Program-made: the position numbers and the translations under genes
From: Pantoea sp. Ap-967
GTDB lineage: Bacteria > Pseudomonadota > Gammaproteobacteria > Pseudomonadales > Pseudomonadaceae
Assembly (NCBI RefSeq): GCF_011752565.1
Contig: NZ_VWXK01000021.1
Span: 39,200-103,199, forward strand
DNA length: 64,000 nucleotides
Direction of reading: 5' to 3'
In this document: positions 36,721 through 45,780 of the stretch, piece by piece
Position numbering within the stretch: the first letter of the stretch is position 1
Layout: each line of letters starts with the position of its first letter
The notes under the pieces: model-generated
What the model saw: only the letters and a program-made list of their open reading frames with translations
What the model was told of the DNA's origin: nothing
The model's database searches: none

Positions 36721-38157
36721 ATGCTGCGCAAACTCTCACTGGCGATAGCCGTGTCTTGTGCGTACCACGCAACGGCCTGGGCGGCGGATGTGCCCTCGAC
36801 GGTGAAGACCGACCTGGTCAGCGTCTACCGCGAAGCGGTGGACAACAACGCCGATCTTGCAGCCGCACGCGCCGATTATGGCGCCCGCCGCGAAGTGGTG
36901 CCCCAGGCCCGCGCCGGCTTGCTGCCGAACCTGTCGGCCGGTGCCGAGATGATGAACACGCGCACCAAGCTGGACGAGCCTTCGATCACCTCCAACCGCA
37001 GCGGCAATGCCTGGAGCGCCACCCTGGCGCAACCGATCTTCCGCGCCGACCGCTGGTTCCAGTTGCAGGCCGCAGAAGCGGTGAACGAACAGGCCGCCCT
37101 GGAACTGTCGGCCACCGAACAGAACCTGATCCTGCAAACGGCGCAAAGCTATTTCTCGGTGCTGCGTGCCCAGGACAGCCTGGCGGCCACCAAGGCCGAG
37201 GAAGCGGCCTTCAAGCGCCAGCTCGACCAGTCCAACGAACGCTTCGATGTGGGCCTTTCCGACAAGACCGACGTGCTGCAGTCCCAGGCCAGCTACGACA
37301 CCGCGCGCGCCAACCGGCTGATTGCCGAGCGCCAGGTGCAGGACGCCTTCGAGGCCTTGGTCACCCTCACCAACCGCGAGTACAACTCGCTGCAGGGCGT
37401 GGTGCATACCTTGCCGGTACAGGTGCCGACGCCCAATGATGCCAAGGCCTGGGTGGAAACCGCCGGGCGCCAGAACCTCAACCTGCTGGCCACCAACTAC
37501 GCCGTGTCCGCCGCCGAGGAAACCCTGCGCCAGCGCAAGGCCGGCCACGCGCCGACGCTCGATGCGGTGGCCAAGTACCAGAAGGGCGACAACGACAGCC
37601 TGGGCTTCACCAACCCCGCGCCGCAGCAGAATGTGCGCTACAGCGGTGACGTGGAGCAGACCAGCATCGGCCTGCAGTTGAACATCCCGATCTACAGCGG
37701 CGGCCTGACCAGCTCGCAAGTGCGCGAAGCCTACCAGCGCCTGAGCCAGAGCGAACAACAGCGTGAGAGCCTGCGCCGCCAGGTGACGGAAAACACCCGT
37801 AACCTGCACCGTGCGGTGAACACCGATGTGGAACAGGTCAAGGCACGCAAGCAGTCGATCATTTCCAACCAGAGCGCGCTGGAGGCTACCGAAATCGGTT
37901 ATCAGGTCGGGACCCGCAACATCGTCGACGTGCTCGATGCCCAGCGCCAGCTGTACACCTCGGTGCGCGACTACAACAACAGCCGCTATGACTACATCCT
38001 CGACAACCTGAGCCTCAAGCAGGCCGCCGGGACCTTGAGCCCGCAAGACCTGCAGGACCTGGCGCGGTACCTGAAGCCGGACTACAACCCCGACCGCGAT
38101 TTCCTGCCACCGGACCTGGCGGCGGCGGCGGCCAAGAACTTCGAGCGCCGTCCTTGA
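36721..38157 (+). CDS. tolC: TolC-family outer-membrane channel (OpmH-like)
   Basis: The 478-residue precursor starts MLRKLSLAIAVSCAYHATAWA with cleavage before ADVPSTVK (ATG 36721, AAGGA upstream). The helical repeats SVYREAVDNNADLAAARADYGARREVVPQARAGLLP and IGLQLNIPIYSGGLTSSQVREAYQRL are the duplicated TolC pattern. It serves as the exit duct for efflux or type I secretion systems. No inner-membrane pump is adjacent, matching the stand-alone TolC/OpmH next to thiC remembered from P. aeruginosa. It is divergent from thiC. Confidence 0.92.
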   Translation: MLRKLSLAIAVSCAYHATAWAADVPSTVKTDLVSVYREAVDNNADLAAARADYGARREVVPQARAGLLPNLSAGAEMMNTRTKLDEPSITSNRSGNAWSATLAQPIFRADRWFQLQAAEAVNEQAALELSATEQNLILQTAQSYFSVLRAQDSLAATKAEEAAFKRQLDQSNERFDVGLSDKTDVLQSQASYDTARANRLIAERQVQDAFEALVTLTNREYNSLQGVVHTLPVQVPTPNDAKAWVETAGRQNLNLLATNYAVSAAEETLRQRKAGHAPTLDAVAKYQKGDNDSLGFTNPAPQQNVRYSGDVEQTSIGLQLNIPIYSGGLTSSQVREAYQRLSQSEQQRESLRRQVTENTRNLHRAVNTDVEQVKARKQSIISNQSALEATEIGYQVGTRNIVDVLDAQRQLYTSVRDYNNSRYDYILDNLSLKQAAGTLSPQDLQDLARYLKPDYNPDRDFLPPDLAAAAAKNFERRP

Positions 38158-38168
38158 CTGAAAAGCAC

Positions 38169-38234
38169 TTCGCGAGCTGCGCTCGCTCCTACAGGTTTAC
38201 CCAACCCCGGTAGGAGCGAGCGCCAGCTCGCGAT
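38169..38234. repeat. Inverted REP pair, family A
   Basis: Two head-facing copies (38169-38191 minus, 38210-38234 plus) with an 18-bp spacer lie between convergent tolC and waaA. The right-hand copy has one extra base (GCGCCAGC). Confidence 0.88.
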
Positions 38235-38273
38235 GCGTCGCGCCAGCGGCGCCCATCAGCACAATCAAAACAC

Positions 38274-39545
38274 TCAGCCGAGCAGCTTACCCAGCCCATC
38301 CAGCAACCGCTGCAACGCTCCCTGGTTGGCCTGCATCACCGCCCTGCCCGCCTCGCCCATGTGCCGGGCATCTTGCGGCAGCTCGACCAACCGTCGCACC
38401 GCTTCGGCCAGCCCGTCGGCATCATCCACCTGCTGCAACGCCCCCGCCTCGCGCAACATCGCGCTGATTTCAAGGAAGTTGAACACATGCGGCCCCATGA
38501 TCACCGGCAATGCCAGCGCCGCCGGTTCCAGCGGGTTGTGCCCGCCGGTGGCCACCAGGCTGCCGCCAACGAAGGCGATATCGGCCAGGGCATAGAGAAA
38601 CAGCAACTCGCCCATGGTGTCGCCCAGCAACACCCGCGTCTGCCCATCCACCGGCGTGCCGGCAGAACGGCGCACCGTGGCGAACTGCTGGCTGCACAGG
38701 GCATGCACGGCATCGAAACGCTCGGGGTGGCGCGGCACCAGGATCAGCAGCGCATCCGCGTGCACCTGCAACAGTTGCTGATGCGCCTTGAGCACCAGCG
38801 CATCCTCGCCCTCGTGGGTACTGGCGGCGATCCACACCGGGCGCTTGTCCGCGTCCCATTGCCCACGCAACGCTCGGGCAAGCGGCAGCAGTTGCTCGTC
38901 GACCTTGAGGTCGAACTTGATCGAGCCGGTGACCTGCACGCACCCAGGCAGGGCGCCGAGGTCGCGGAAACGCTGGGCCTCGGTTTCGGTTTGCACGGCA
39001 ATCAGGCTCATCTCGGCCAGCATTGGCCGGGTCAGCTTGGCAAAGCGCGCATAGCCCCGTGCCGAGCGGGCAGACAACCGCGCATTGGCCAGCGCCACCG
39101 GAATGCCGCGCCGGGCACACTGGTGGATGTGGTTGGGCCACAGCTCGGTTTCCATGATGATGCCCAGGCGCGGGCGCACATGGTCGAGGAAGCGCCCCGC
39201 GGCCCACGGCAGGTCATAGGGCAGGTAGCAGTGCTGGATGCGCGGTTCGTCTGCGAACATCGCGCGAATGCGCTCGGAACCGGTTGGGGTCATGCAGGTC
39301 AGGGTGATTGGCAGGTCCGGGTAGGCCTTGAGCAAGGCGCGCACCATGGGCGCGGCGGCAATGCTCTCACCGACCGACACCGCATGCACCCAGATTCCAC
39401 CCTGGCGCATAGCCGGCAGGTTACGGGCAAAGCGCTCGCCGATGCGCTGGCCGTAGGCCGGCGCCTTGCGCGCACGCAGGTACAGGCGCAGCGCAACCAG
39501 CGGCAGGCCCAGGTGAAACAGCAAGGTATAAAGGATTCTGTTCAT
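38274..39545 (-). CDS. waaA: WaaA, Kdo transferase
   Basis: From ATG 39545 the protein is 423 residues: MNRILYTLLFHLGLPLVALRLYLRARKAPAYGQRIGERF, a membrane-associated N-terminus, then IWVHAVSVGESIAAAPMVRALL with the acceptor-site Glu, LTCMTPTGSERIRAMF, METELWPNHIHQC and FVGGSLVATGGHNPLEPAA. WaaA adds two Kdo sugars to lipid IVA, starting the LPS core. It lies 11 bases after the LysR gene on the same strand. The open frame extends far upstream over that gene in another frame; that part is spurious. Confidence 0.96.
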   Translation of the reverse strand: MNRILYTLLFHLGLPLVALRLYLRARKAPAYGQRIGERFARNLPAMRQGGIWVHAVSVGESIAAAPMVRALLKAYPDLPITLTCMTPTGSERIRAMFADEPRIQHCYLPYDLPWAAGRFLDHVRPRLGIIMETELWPNHIHQCARRGIPVALANARLSARSARGYARFAKLTRPMLAEMSLIAVQTETEAQRFRDLGALPGCVQVTGSIKFDLKVDEQLLPLARALRGQWDADKRPVWIAASTHEGEDALVLKAHQQLLQVHADALLILVPRHPERFDAVHALCSQQFATVRRSAGTPVDGQTRVLLGDTMGELLFLYALADIAFVGGSLVATGGHNPLEPAALALPVIMGPHVFNFLEISAMLREAGALQQVDDADGLAEAVRRLVELPQDARHMGEAGRAVMQANQGALQRLLDGLGKLLG

Positions 39546-39556
39546 GGCGGCGGAGT

Positions 39557-40447
39557 TTACCCGATCGCGCGCAGGTGCACCGCAAAGCGCTCGGCCAGCC
39601 ACTGCGCGGCGGGGCCCAGGGGCTCGTCGCGGCGCCAGGCAAGCTCGGCCACCAGTGCCGGCGGGCACCATTCGCTGTCGAGCTCGACCATGTGCGCCTG
39701 GTACGTCGGGTATTGCACCACATGGCGCGGCAGCCAGGCCCAGCCCAGGCCGCGCATCAGCAGTTCGGCCATGGCGTAGAAACTGTCGGCGCGCCACACG
39801 TGTGGGCTTGCGGCCTCGCTGCCGGGGTAGCCGCTTTGCTGGGGGGTAATCAGCAGTTGCCGGTGGCGGGCCAGCTGCTGGCAGGTGACGCGCAGCTCCC
39901 GGGCCAACGGATGGCCGATGGCGCACACGGTGACCATTTCCACACTGCCCAGGACGCGGCGTTCCAGGGAATCGGGGATGCTTTCGTGGTGGAAGAACAG
40001 CCCAAGGTCGGCACGCCGTTCCACCAGCTTGCGCGCCACATCGCCCTGGGCGCCGCTGGCCAGTTGCACTTCCAGGTACGGGTAGCGGCTGGCCAGCTCG
40101 TCGAGGCTGTCGATCACCGGCTGGTAGGGCATGGCCTCGTCCTGCGCCACCCGCAGCAAGGCTTCCTGCCCGCGCATCAGCGCTGCAGCGCGGCCATCCA
40201 GGCGCTCGCACTGGCGCAACAGCTCGCGGGCATCTTCGAGCAACGCACTGCCGTTTTCGGTCAGCTTCGGCTGCCGGCCGCTGCTGCGCTCGAACAGGGT
40301 GACACCCAGGTCCGTTTCCAGCAGGGCAATGGCGTTGCTGATGGCCGACTGCGCCTTGCGCTGTTCGCGGGCCACGGCCGAGAACGAGCGCAGCTCGGCG
40401 ACGCGCAGAAAGGTGCGCAATTGCTCCAGGTTCCACTGCTCGGCCAT
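39557..40447 (-). CDS. LysR-family transcription regulator
   Basis: The 296-residue protein has an N-terminal winged helix (WNLEQLRTFLRVAELRSFSAVAREQRKAQSAISNAIALLETDLGVTLFERS) and an effector domain of the LysR type. It is divergent from the SMR efflux gene (87-bp gap), so regulating that gene or itself is the simplest guess. Effector unknown. It is followed closely by waaA. Confidence 0.93.
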   Translation of the reverse strand: MAEQWNLEQLRTFLRVAELRSFSAVAREQRKAQSAISNAIALLETDLGVTLFERSSGRQPKLTENGSALLEDARELLRQCERLDGRAAALMRGQEALLRVAQDEAMPYQPVIDSLDELASRYPYLEVQLASGAQGDVARKLVERRADLGLFFHHESIPDSLERRVLGSVEMVTVCAIGHPLARELRVTCQQLARHRQLLITPQQSGYPGSEAASPHVWRADSFYAMAELLMRGLGWAWLPRHVVQYPTYQAHMVELDSEWCPPALVAELAWRRDEPLGPAAQWLAERFAVHLRAIG

Positions 40448-40534
40448 TAAGCTATCTCCGTAGTTGATAGGTAATGACTTTACCGCATCCAGGTTAGGCC
40501 TAGAATGCCCACCCAGTTACCGGAGAATCCTGCC

Positions 40535-40867
40535 ATGAATGCCTACACCTACCTCGCCATCGCCATCTGCGCCGAAGTCATCGCCACGGCTTCCATGAAG
40601 GCCGTAAAGGGCTTGAGCACGCCGTTGCCGTTGCTGTTGATGGTGGTCGGCTACGGCATTGCCTTCTGGATGCTGACCTTGGTGGTGCGCAGTATTCCGG
40701 TAGGGATCGCCTATGCGATCTGGTCGGGGCTGGGGATCGTCCTGATCAGCGTGGCAGCCTTGGTGGTGTACGGGCAGAAGCTGGATGTGCCGGCGATGCT
40801 GGGCATGGCGATGATTGTCGGTGGCGTGGTGGTGATCCAGCTGTTTTCCAAAACGGCCGGGCATTGA
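40535..40867 (+). CDS. emrE: EmrE-type small multidrug resistance transporter
   Basis: A 110-residue, four-helix SMR protein: MNAYTYLAIAICAEVIATASMKAVKG has the essential Glu14; AYAIWSGLGIVLIS carries the Trp of the quaternary-ammonium (QacC/EmrE) branch rather than the Gdx (guanidinium) branch. It exchanges protons for cationic compounds in the inner membrane as an antiparallel dimer. GGAG precedes ATG 40535; an earlier in-frame ATG at 40505 is less likely. Confidence 0.9.
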   Translation: MNAYTYLAIAICAEVIATASMKAVKGLSTPLPLLLMVVGYGIAFWMLTLVVRSIPVGIAYAIWSGLGIVLISVAALVVYGQKLDVPAMLGMAMIVGGVVVIQLFSKTAGH

Positions 40868-40890
40868 GCGATTTATTTAACTGAGAATCC

Positions 40891-40994
40891 TGTAGGAGCG
40901 GGCTTGCCCCGCGAAGCAAGCGACGCAGTGCATGGCACCGGCTGCGCCGGTGTTCGCAGGGCAAGTCGGGTCGCCGCACCGCCGCTCCTACAGG
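40891..40994. repeat. Degenerate inverted REP pair, family B
   Basis: GTAGGAGCGGGCTTGCCCCG from 40892 faces a decayed copy (GGGCAAGTCGGGTCGCCGCACCG, shown in parts, ending CCGCTCCTAC at 40991), with a CACCGGC/GCCGGTG stem in the loop. It occupies the 215-bp gap between emrE and the FAD gene. Confidence 0.8.
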
Positions 40995-41082
40995 GTATTA
41001 CGGTGCGGGTGCTGGCGCTCCGGGCCAACAGCAACCCTGACCCTGTATACTCGGCAGCTGTCCCAGTCTTCGAGGTACCGCC

Positions 41083-42258
41083 ATGCCATCCGCCATTTCC
41101 ACTGACGTGCTGATCGTCGGCGCCGGGGTCGCTGGCCTTTGGCTCAATGCCCGGCTGCGCCGCCAGGGCTACTCGACGGTGCTGGTGGAACGCGCCAGCC
41201 TCGGTGGCGAACAGACCATCAAGTCCCAAGGCATCATCCACGGCGGTACCAAGTACGCCCTGCACGGTGCCCTGACCGGCGCCTCGGAAGCCATCGCCGA
41301 CATGCCCCGCCGCTGGCGCGAGGCCCTGGCCGGCAGCGGCGAACTGGACCTGACCCACACCCGCCTGCTGTCCGACGCCCATTACCTGTGGTCGCCCGGC
41401 ACCCTGGCCGGCAACCTCACCAGCTTCTTCGCCAGCAAGGCCGTGCGTGGCCGGGTCGACCAGGTCAAGGGCGAGCAACTGCCGCCTGCCCTGCAGGACC
41501 GCGCCTTCAAGGGCAAGGTGTACCGCCTGGCCGAACTGGTCATCGACGTGCCCAGCCTGTTGAACAACCTGGCCGAACTGGCCGGCGACAGCCTGCTGGC
41601 CGGTGAACGCATCGAACCCCTGCGCGAAGGCGACGAACTGGTCGGCCTGCGCGTGGACGATCGCGACATTCGCGCCCAGCGCATCGTCCTCAGCGCCGGT
41701 GCCGGCACCGAAGGCCTGCTGCACGCCCTGGGCCTGCAGCAGCCGGCGATGCAAACCCGCCCGCTGCACATGGTCATGGCCAAGGGCCCGAACCTCAAGC
41801 CGCTGTACGCCCATTGCCTGGGTGGCGGGCCGAAGCCACGGGTTACCGTCACCACCCACCCGGCCGCCGACGGCCAGTGGGTCTGGTACCTGGGCGGCGA
41901 TATCGCCGAAGCCGATGGCGTGGCCCGTGAGCCTGCGGCGCAGATTGCCGTGGCGCAGAAGGAAATCGCCAGCCTGCTGCCCTGGGTCGACCAGGCCCAG
42001 GTACGCTGGGCCACCCTGCGTGTCGACCGCGCCGAACCTGCCCAATCGGGCCTGGTGCGCCCAGACAACGCCTTCCTCGCCGAGCAGCAACGCTTGCTGG
42101 TGGGCTGGCCGACCAAGCTGGCGCTGGCGCCAGACTTCAGCGACCGGGTACTGGCCAACCTTGAGCGCGACGGCATTCGCCCGGCCGCCCAGGCAGACCT
42201 CACCGGCCTGCCACGCCCAGCCGTGGGCGTGCCGGCCTGGGAGCAACTGCTGCCATGA
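41083..42258 (+). CDS. FAD-dependent oxidoreductase, substrate unknown
   Basis: A 391-residue protein with the dinucleotide fold TDVLIVGAGVAGLWLNARLRRQGYSTVLVE and a second FAD contact near RIVLSAGAGTEGLLHALG. SLGGEQTIKSQGIIHGGTKYALHG is distinctive. It resembles the DAO/GlpD-like superfamily, but no particular substrate motif is clear. The last four bases overlap the aldo/keto reductase start, so the two enzymes are made together. Confidence 0.85.
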   Translation: MPSAISTDVLIVGAGVAGLWLNARLRRQGYSTVLVERASLGGEQTIKSQGIIHGGTKYALHGALTGASEAIADMPRRWREALAGSGELDLTHTRLLSDAHYLWSPGTLAGNLTSFFASKAVRGRVDQVKGEQLPPALQDRAFKGKVYRLAELVIDVPSLLNNLAELAGDSLLAGERIEPLREGDELVGLRVDDRDIRAQRIVLSAGAGTEGLLHALGLQQPAMQTRPLHMVMAKGPNLKPLYAHCLGGGPKPRVTVTTHPAADGQWVWYLGGDIAEADGVAREPAAQIAVAQKEIASLLPWVDQAQVRWATLRVDRAEPAQSGLVRPDNAFLAEQQRLLVGWPTKLALAPDFSDRVLANLERDGIRPAAQADLTGLPRPAVGVPAWEQLLP

Positions 42259-43067
42259 GCCTGCCGACCCTGCACGATTTTCACCGCCCCCTGGGCAGCA
42301 CCGGCCTGCGCGTATCGCCCCTGGGCCTGGGCACGGTCAAGCTCGGCCGCGACCAGGGCGTGAAGTACCCCAACGGCTTCACCATTCCCAATGACGACGA
42401 AGCCCGCCTGCTGCTGGCCCAGGCCCGCGAGCTGGGCATCAACCTGATCGACACCGCGCCGGCCTATGGCCGCAGCGAAGAGCGCCTGGGCCCGTTGCTG
42501 CGTGGCCAGCGCGACCAGTGGGTGATCGTCAGCAAGGTGGGTGAAGAATTCGCCAACGGCCAGTCGAGCTTCGACTTCAGCGCCGCCCACACCCGGCGCT
42601 CGGTGGAGCGCAGCCTGCGCCGCCTGGAAACCGACCGCATCGAGCTGGTGCTGGTGCATTCCGATGGCAACGACCTGGCCATCCTGGAGCAACAGGAGGT
42701 CTACCAGACCCTGGCCGAGCTCAAGCAGGAAGGCAAGATTCTTGGCTATGGCCTGTCCGGCAAGACGGCGGCCGGCGGCCTCAAGGCCCTGGAGCAGGGC
42801 GACTGCGCCATGGTCACCTACAACCTCAACGAGCAGGCGGAACGCCCGGTACTGGACTACGCTGCCGAACACGGCAAGGCCATCCTGGTGAAGAAGGCGC
42901 TGGCCAGCGGGCATATCTGCCTTGCCCCCGGTGTCGACCCGGTGCAGGCCAGCTTCGAGCTGCTGTTCGCCCACCCAGGCGTCAGCAGTGCTATCGTCGG
43001 CACCATCAACCCGTTGCACCTGGCCCATAACGTGGCCACCGTCGCCCGCATACTGGGCCAGCATTGA
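42255..43067 (+). CDS. Aldo/keto reductase
   Basis: The 270-residue TIM-barrel enzyme has LIDTAPAYGRSEERLG (Asp and Tyr of the tetrad), WVIVSKVGEEF (Lys) and IELVLVHSDGNDL (His). The nucleotide end is ALASGHI...VSSAIVGTINPLHLAHNV. It reduces carbonyls with NADPH; substrate unknown. It overlaps the FAD oxidoreductase gene as ATGA. The arrangement is remembered as conserved in P. aeruginosa (emrE, FAD enzyme, AKR, hypothetical). Confidence 0.92.
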   Translation: MSLPTLHDFHRPLGSTGLRVSPLGLGTVKLGRDQGVKYPNGFTIPNDDEARLLLAQARELGINLIDTAPAYGRSEERLGPLLRGQRDQWVIVSKVGEEFANGQSSFDFSAAHTRRSVERSLRRLETDRIELVLVHSDGNDLAILEQQEVYQTLAELKQEGKILGYGLSGKTAAGGLKALEQGDCAMVTYNLNEQAERPVLDYAAEHGKAILVKKALASGHICLAPGVDPVQASFELLFAHPGVSSAIVGTINPLHLAHNVATVARILGQH

Positions 43068-43121
43068 GCCGCCGCCCTCCGCCGAGGGCCTGGTGACTGC
43101 CCCGACGCAAGGAGGAGCCTC

Positions 43122-44090
43122 GTGCCGCGTACGCTGATCCGCAAGAACCCGAGCAACTTCAAGACACTGCCCCTGCATGTGGAAGCGACGGCCGAAGGCC
43201 TGGTCTACCAGAGCATCGGCATGCCGCTGAATTTCGCCCAAACCCAGCAGCGCCGCCGCGCCATCCAGCTGCCCGACAAGCAGCGCTTCGTGGTCGAACT
43301 GGCCAACCTGGGGGTTTCGGTTCGCCTGACCCTGCATTGGCAGCACCGTGACTACTGGGTGTTGGTGCGCCAGCGCCGCCAGGACCGGGGCGATGTGGTG
43401 CTGAAGCTGATTTCCGGCTACGTGCCCGCCCAGGAGCTCAACCTGCCGCTGCACACTGCCGTGCAGGAGGTGGCCGAGGAGTGCCTGCTGGAAACACCGG
43501 AAGGTTGGTTGAGCGGCCGCTTCCATGAAACCTGGCTGCCCGCGCCGTATGCGTCCGCGCTGCATTACCGCGAAGACCTGGCCTTCGTGCTCGCGCCACA
43601 GTCTGGCGCCGCCCGCCCGGTACACTGCGCCAACCTGATGCTGCTGGAGCGGCCACGGGCCTACGTGCACTTGCCCACCGCATCGCTGCAATTGATCTAC
43701 GACATGCGCCTGCAGGTGCCCAAGGAAGCCAAGAAGCTCAGCCTGTTCCATGTCGATGAGCGCCTGGAGGGTGACCAGCTGGTAGCAAGGCTGAACCGCA
43801 AGCGGCCCGACCTGTATCTGATGCCGGTGCAGGATGGCCAGCCCCAGGCCGAGCTGTACACCTTGAAGAAGGATGAGTTGGTGCCGGCGAGTACCCGAGG
43901 GGTGCATTTGGCCGAGAGTTTTGCCCTTCAGGAAGGCTGGGTGGTAGCCGATGAGCGGATTCGCTGGAAGGACTGGGTGAAGCAGCAGGGGTTGGTGGAG
44001 CGCAAGGCAACGCCGGCGACGCACCTGCAACGCTTTGGCGACAAGGCGCGGGCGTTGTTGGAGCGGGCCCGGACGTCATTGCAGAAATAG
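43122..44090 (+). CDS. Conserved hypothetical with Nudix-like segment
   Basis: A 322-residue soluble protein starting (M)PRTLIRKNPSNFKTLPLHVEATAEGLVYQSIGMPL from GTG 43122, behind a very strong AAGGAGGA site. Residues around 105-125 (SGYVPAQELNLPLHTAVQEVAEECLLE) look like a relaxed Nudix box: the G-x5-E and the E-V-A-E-E core are there, but the spacing is two longer and Arg and Gly are replaced. I do not recognise a defined function. It follows the AKR gene by 54 bases and may be in the same transcript. Confidence 0.8.
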   Translation: MPRTLIRKNPSNFKTLPLHVEATAEGLVYQSIGMPLNFAQTQQRRRAIQLPDKQRFVVELANLGVSVRLTLHWQHRDYWVLVRQRRQDRGDVVLKLISGYVPAQELNLPLHTAVQEVAEECLLETPEGWLSGRFHETWLPAPYASALHYREDLAFVLAPQSGAARPVHCANLMLLERPRAYVHLPTASLQLIYDMRLQVPKEAKKLSLFHVDERLEGDQLVARLNRKRPDLYLMPVQDGQPQAELYTLKKDELVPASTRGVHLAESFALQEGWVVADERIRWKDWVKQQGLVERKATPATHLQRFGDKARALLERARTSLQK

Positions 44091-44100
44091 CGGGTACTGG

Positions 44101-44218
44101 GGCTGCTTTGCAGCCCATCGCGAGCTCTGCTCGCTCCTACCAGGGATCGCGTATTCCGGGCATCGCGCACGGCCCGGTAGGAGCGAGCAAAGCTCGCGAT
44201 GGGCCGCAAGGCGGCCCC
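44101..44218. repeat. Inverted REP pair, family A
   Basis: A minus copy (about 44116-44140, CATCGCGAGCTCTGCTCGC) faces a plus copy from 44177 (GTAGGAGCGAGCAAAGC), each extended by a GGGCTGC or GGGCCGC hairpin. It fills the convergent gap before hldE. Confidence 0.88.
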
Positions 44219-44228
44219 AAACCCCACC

Positions 44229-45650
44229 TCAGTTCTTGCGGATTTTCTCGACGATCGCCGTGGTCGAGCTGTTCTCCACCAGGCCCAGCACTTTCACCGT
44301 ACCGCCGTAACCCTTGACGATGTCGGCACCCACCACCTGGTCGATACCGTAGTCACCGCCCTTGACCAGCACATCCGGGCGAACCTGGCTCAGCAGGTTT
44401 TCCGGGGTGCCCTCAGGGAAGCTGATGACCCAGTCCACAGCCCCCAGGCCCGCCAGCACGGCCATGCGCCGGTCAACGCTGTTGATCGGCCGGCCCGGCC
44501 CTTTCAGGCGGCTGACTGAGGCATCGTCGTTGACCGCGACGATCAGGCGGTCACCCTGGGCCCGAGCCTGCTCAAGGTAGGTCACGTGGCCAGCATGCAG
44601 GATGTCGAAGCAGCCGTTGGTGAACACGATCTTCTCGTTGTGCGCCCGCGCATCATCGATGGCCAGCAGCAGTTGCTCCAGGCCCAGCACACCGCGCTCG
44701 GAACCTTCCTCGCGCTGGATCGCCCGACGCAGTTCCGGTGCACTGATGGCGGCAGTACCCAGCTTGCCAACCACGATACCGGCAGCCAGGTTGGCCAGGG
44801 CCACCGCGTGGGGCAAGTCCTCGCCGGCAGCAATGGCCGCTGCCAGGGTGGAAATCACCGTGTCGCCAGCACCGGTCACATCGAACACTTCACGGGCACG
44901 CGCTGGCAGGTGCAGCGCCGGCTGGCCGCTGCGCAGCAGGGTCATGCCATGCTCGCCACGGGTGACCAGCAAGGCCCCCAGGTCCAGGTCCTGCAGCAGC
45001 TGCAAGCCCTTGGCGACCAGCTCGGCCTCGTCGGCACAGCGGCCAACGATGGTTTCGAACTCGCTGAGGTTCGGGGTGATCAGGCTGGCGCCACGGTAGA
45101 TGGAAAAATCCTTGCCCTTGGGGTCGGCCAGAACCGGAATGCCCTTGGCCCGGGCAGCCTGGATCAGGCTCTGGTGGTTCTTCAGCGCGCCCTTGCCGTA
45201 GTCGGACAACACCAGCACCTTGACGCCTTCGAGCAGGTTGTCGACTTCAGCGCCCAGCGACAGCGGGTCGGTGGCGAAGGGTTCTTCGAAATCGATACGC
45301 AGCAGCTGCTGGTGACGGCTCATGACCCGCAGCTTGACGATGGTCGGCTGGTGCGCGATGCGCTGGAACACCGAGCGCACGCCAGCAGCCTGCAGGCTGT
45401 TGGCCAGGCTGTCGGCGGCCTCGTCCTGGCCGGTGACGCCAATCAGCGACGCCGGCGCGCCGAGGGCGGCGATGTTCAAGGCAACGTTGGCCGCGCCGCC
45501 GGGGCGATCCTCGATCTGGTCGACCTTGACCACCGGCACCGGCGCTTCCGGCGAAATACGCGAAGTACCGCCATGCCAGTAGCGGTCGAGCATGACATCG
45601 CCGACCACCAATACCGGGGCTTGATCGAAACGCGGCATGGACAACTTCAT
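44229..45650 (-). CDS. hldE: HldE, bifunctional heptose kinase/adenylyltransferase
   Basis: The 473-residue protein from ATG 45650 has a ribokinase-like N-terminal domain (APVLVVGDVMLDRYWHGG, RPGGAANVALNIAALG, FDVTGAGDTVISTLAAA) and a C-terminal nucleotidyltransferase (IVFTNGCFDILHAGHVTYLEQARAQGD). It phosphorylates heptose-7-P at C1 and adenylates it, giving ADP-heptose for the LPS core. It follows msbA by 130 bases on the same strand. Fifteen extra in-frame codons upstream look non-coding. Confidence 0.96.
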   Translation of the reverse strand: MKLSMPRFDQAPVLVVGDVMLDRYWHGGTSRISPEAPVPVVKVDQIEDRPGGAANVALNIAALGAPASLIGVTGQDEAADSLANSLQAAGVRSVFQRIAHQPTIVKLRVMSRHQQLLRIDFEEPFATDPLSLGAEVDNLLEGVKVLVLSDYGKGALKNHQSLIQAARAKGIPVLADPKGKDFSIYRGASLITPNLSEFETIVGRCADEAELVAKGLQLLQDLDLGALLVTRGEHGMTLLRSGQPALHLPARAREVFDVTGAGDTVISTLAAAIAAGEDLPHAVALANLAAGIVVGKLGTAAISAPELRRAIQREEGSERGVLGLEQLLLAIDDARAHNEKIVFTNGCFDILHAGHVTYLEQARAQGDRLIVAVNDDASVSRLKGPGRPINSVDRRMAVLAGLGAVDWVISFPEGTPENLLSQVRPDVLVKGGDYGIDQVVGADIVKGYGGTVKVLGLVENSSTTAIVEKIRKN

Positions 45651-45747
45651 GGGTAACCCATATGACAATAGTGAACAGGGGCAGGATATTAGCACAGGGT
45701 AGGCGACGGCTTTACGGCCAGATCAGCCCTGGAAAATTCCCGTGACA

Positions 45748-45770
45748 ATCGGGGCCATGGCGGCCCCGAT
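45748..45770. terminator. Hairpin after msbA
   Basis: ATCGGGGCC and GGCCCCGAT form a nine-bp stem with a five-base loop, 11 bases beyond the msbA stop. No T run follows in the msbA direction, so it may attenuate rather than stop read-through into hldE. Confidence 0.5.
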
Positions 45771-45780
45771 CAGCGAGGGT

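Noticed and set aside
39546..40436. N-terminal extension of waaA by about 297 codons
   Set aside because: The added part is an out-of-frame reading of the LysR gene. WaaA homology begins at MNRILYTLLFH (39545).
41382..44030. 882-codon open frame on the minus strand
   Set aside because: It covers the FAD enzyme, AKR and Nudix-like genes, which have motifs and ribosome sites; the minus frame has low-complexity Gln/Ala/Gly sequence.
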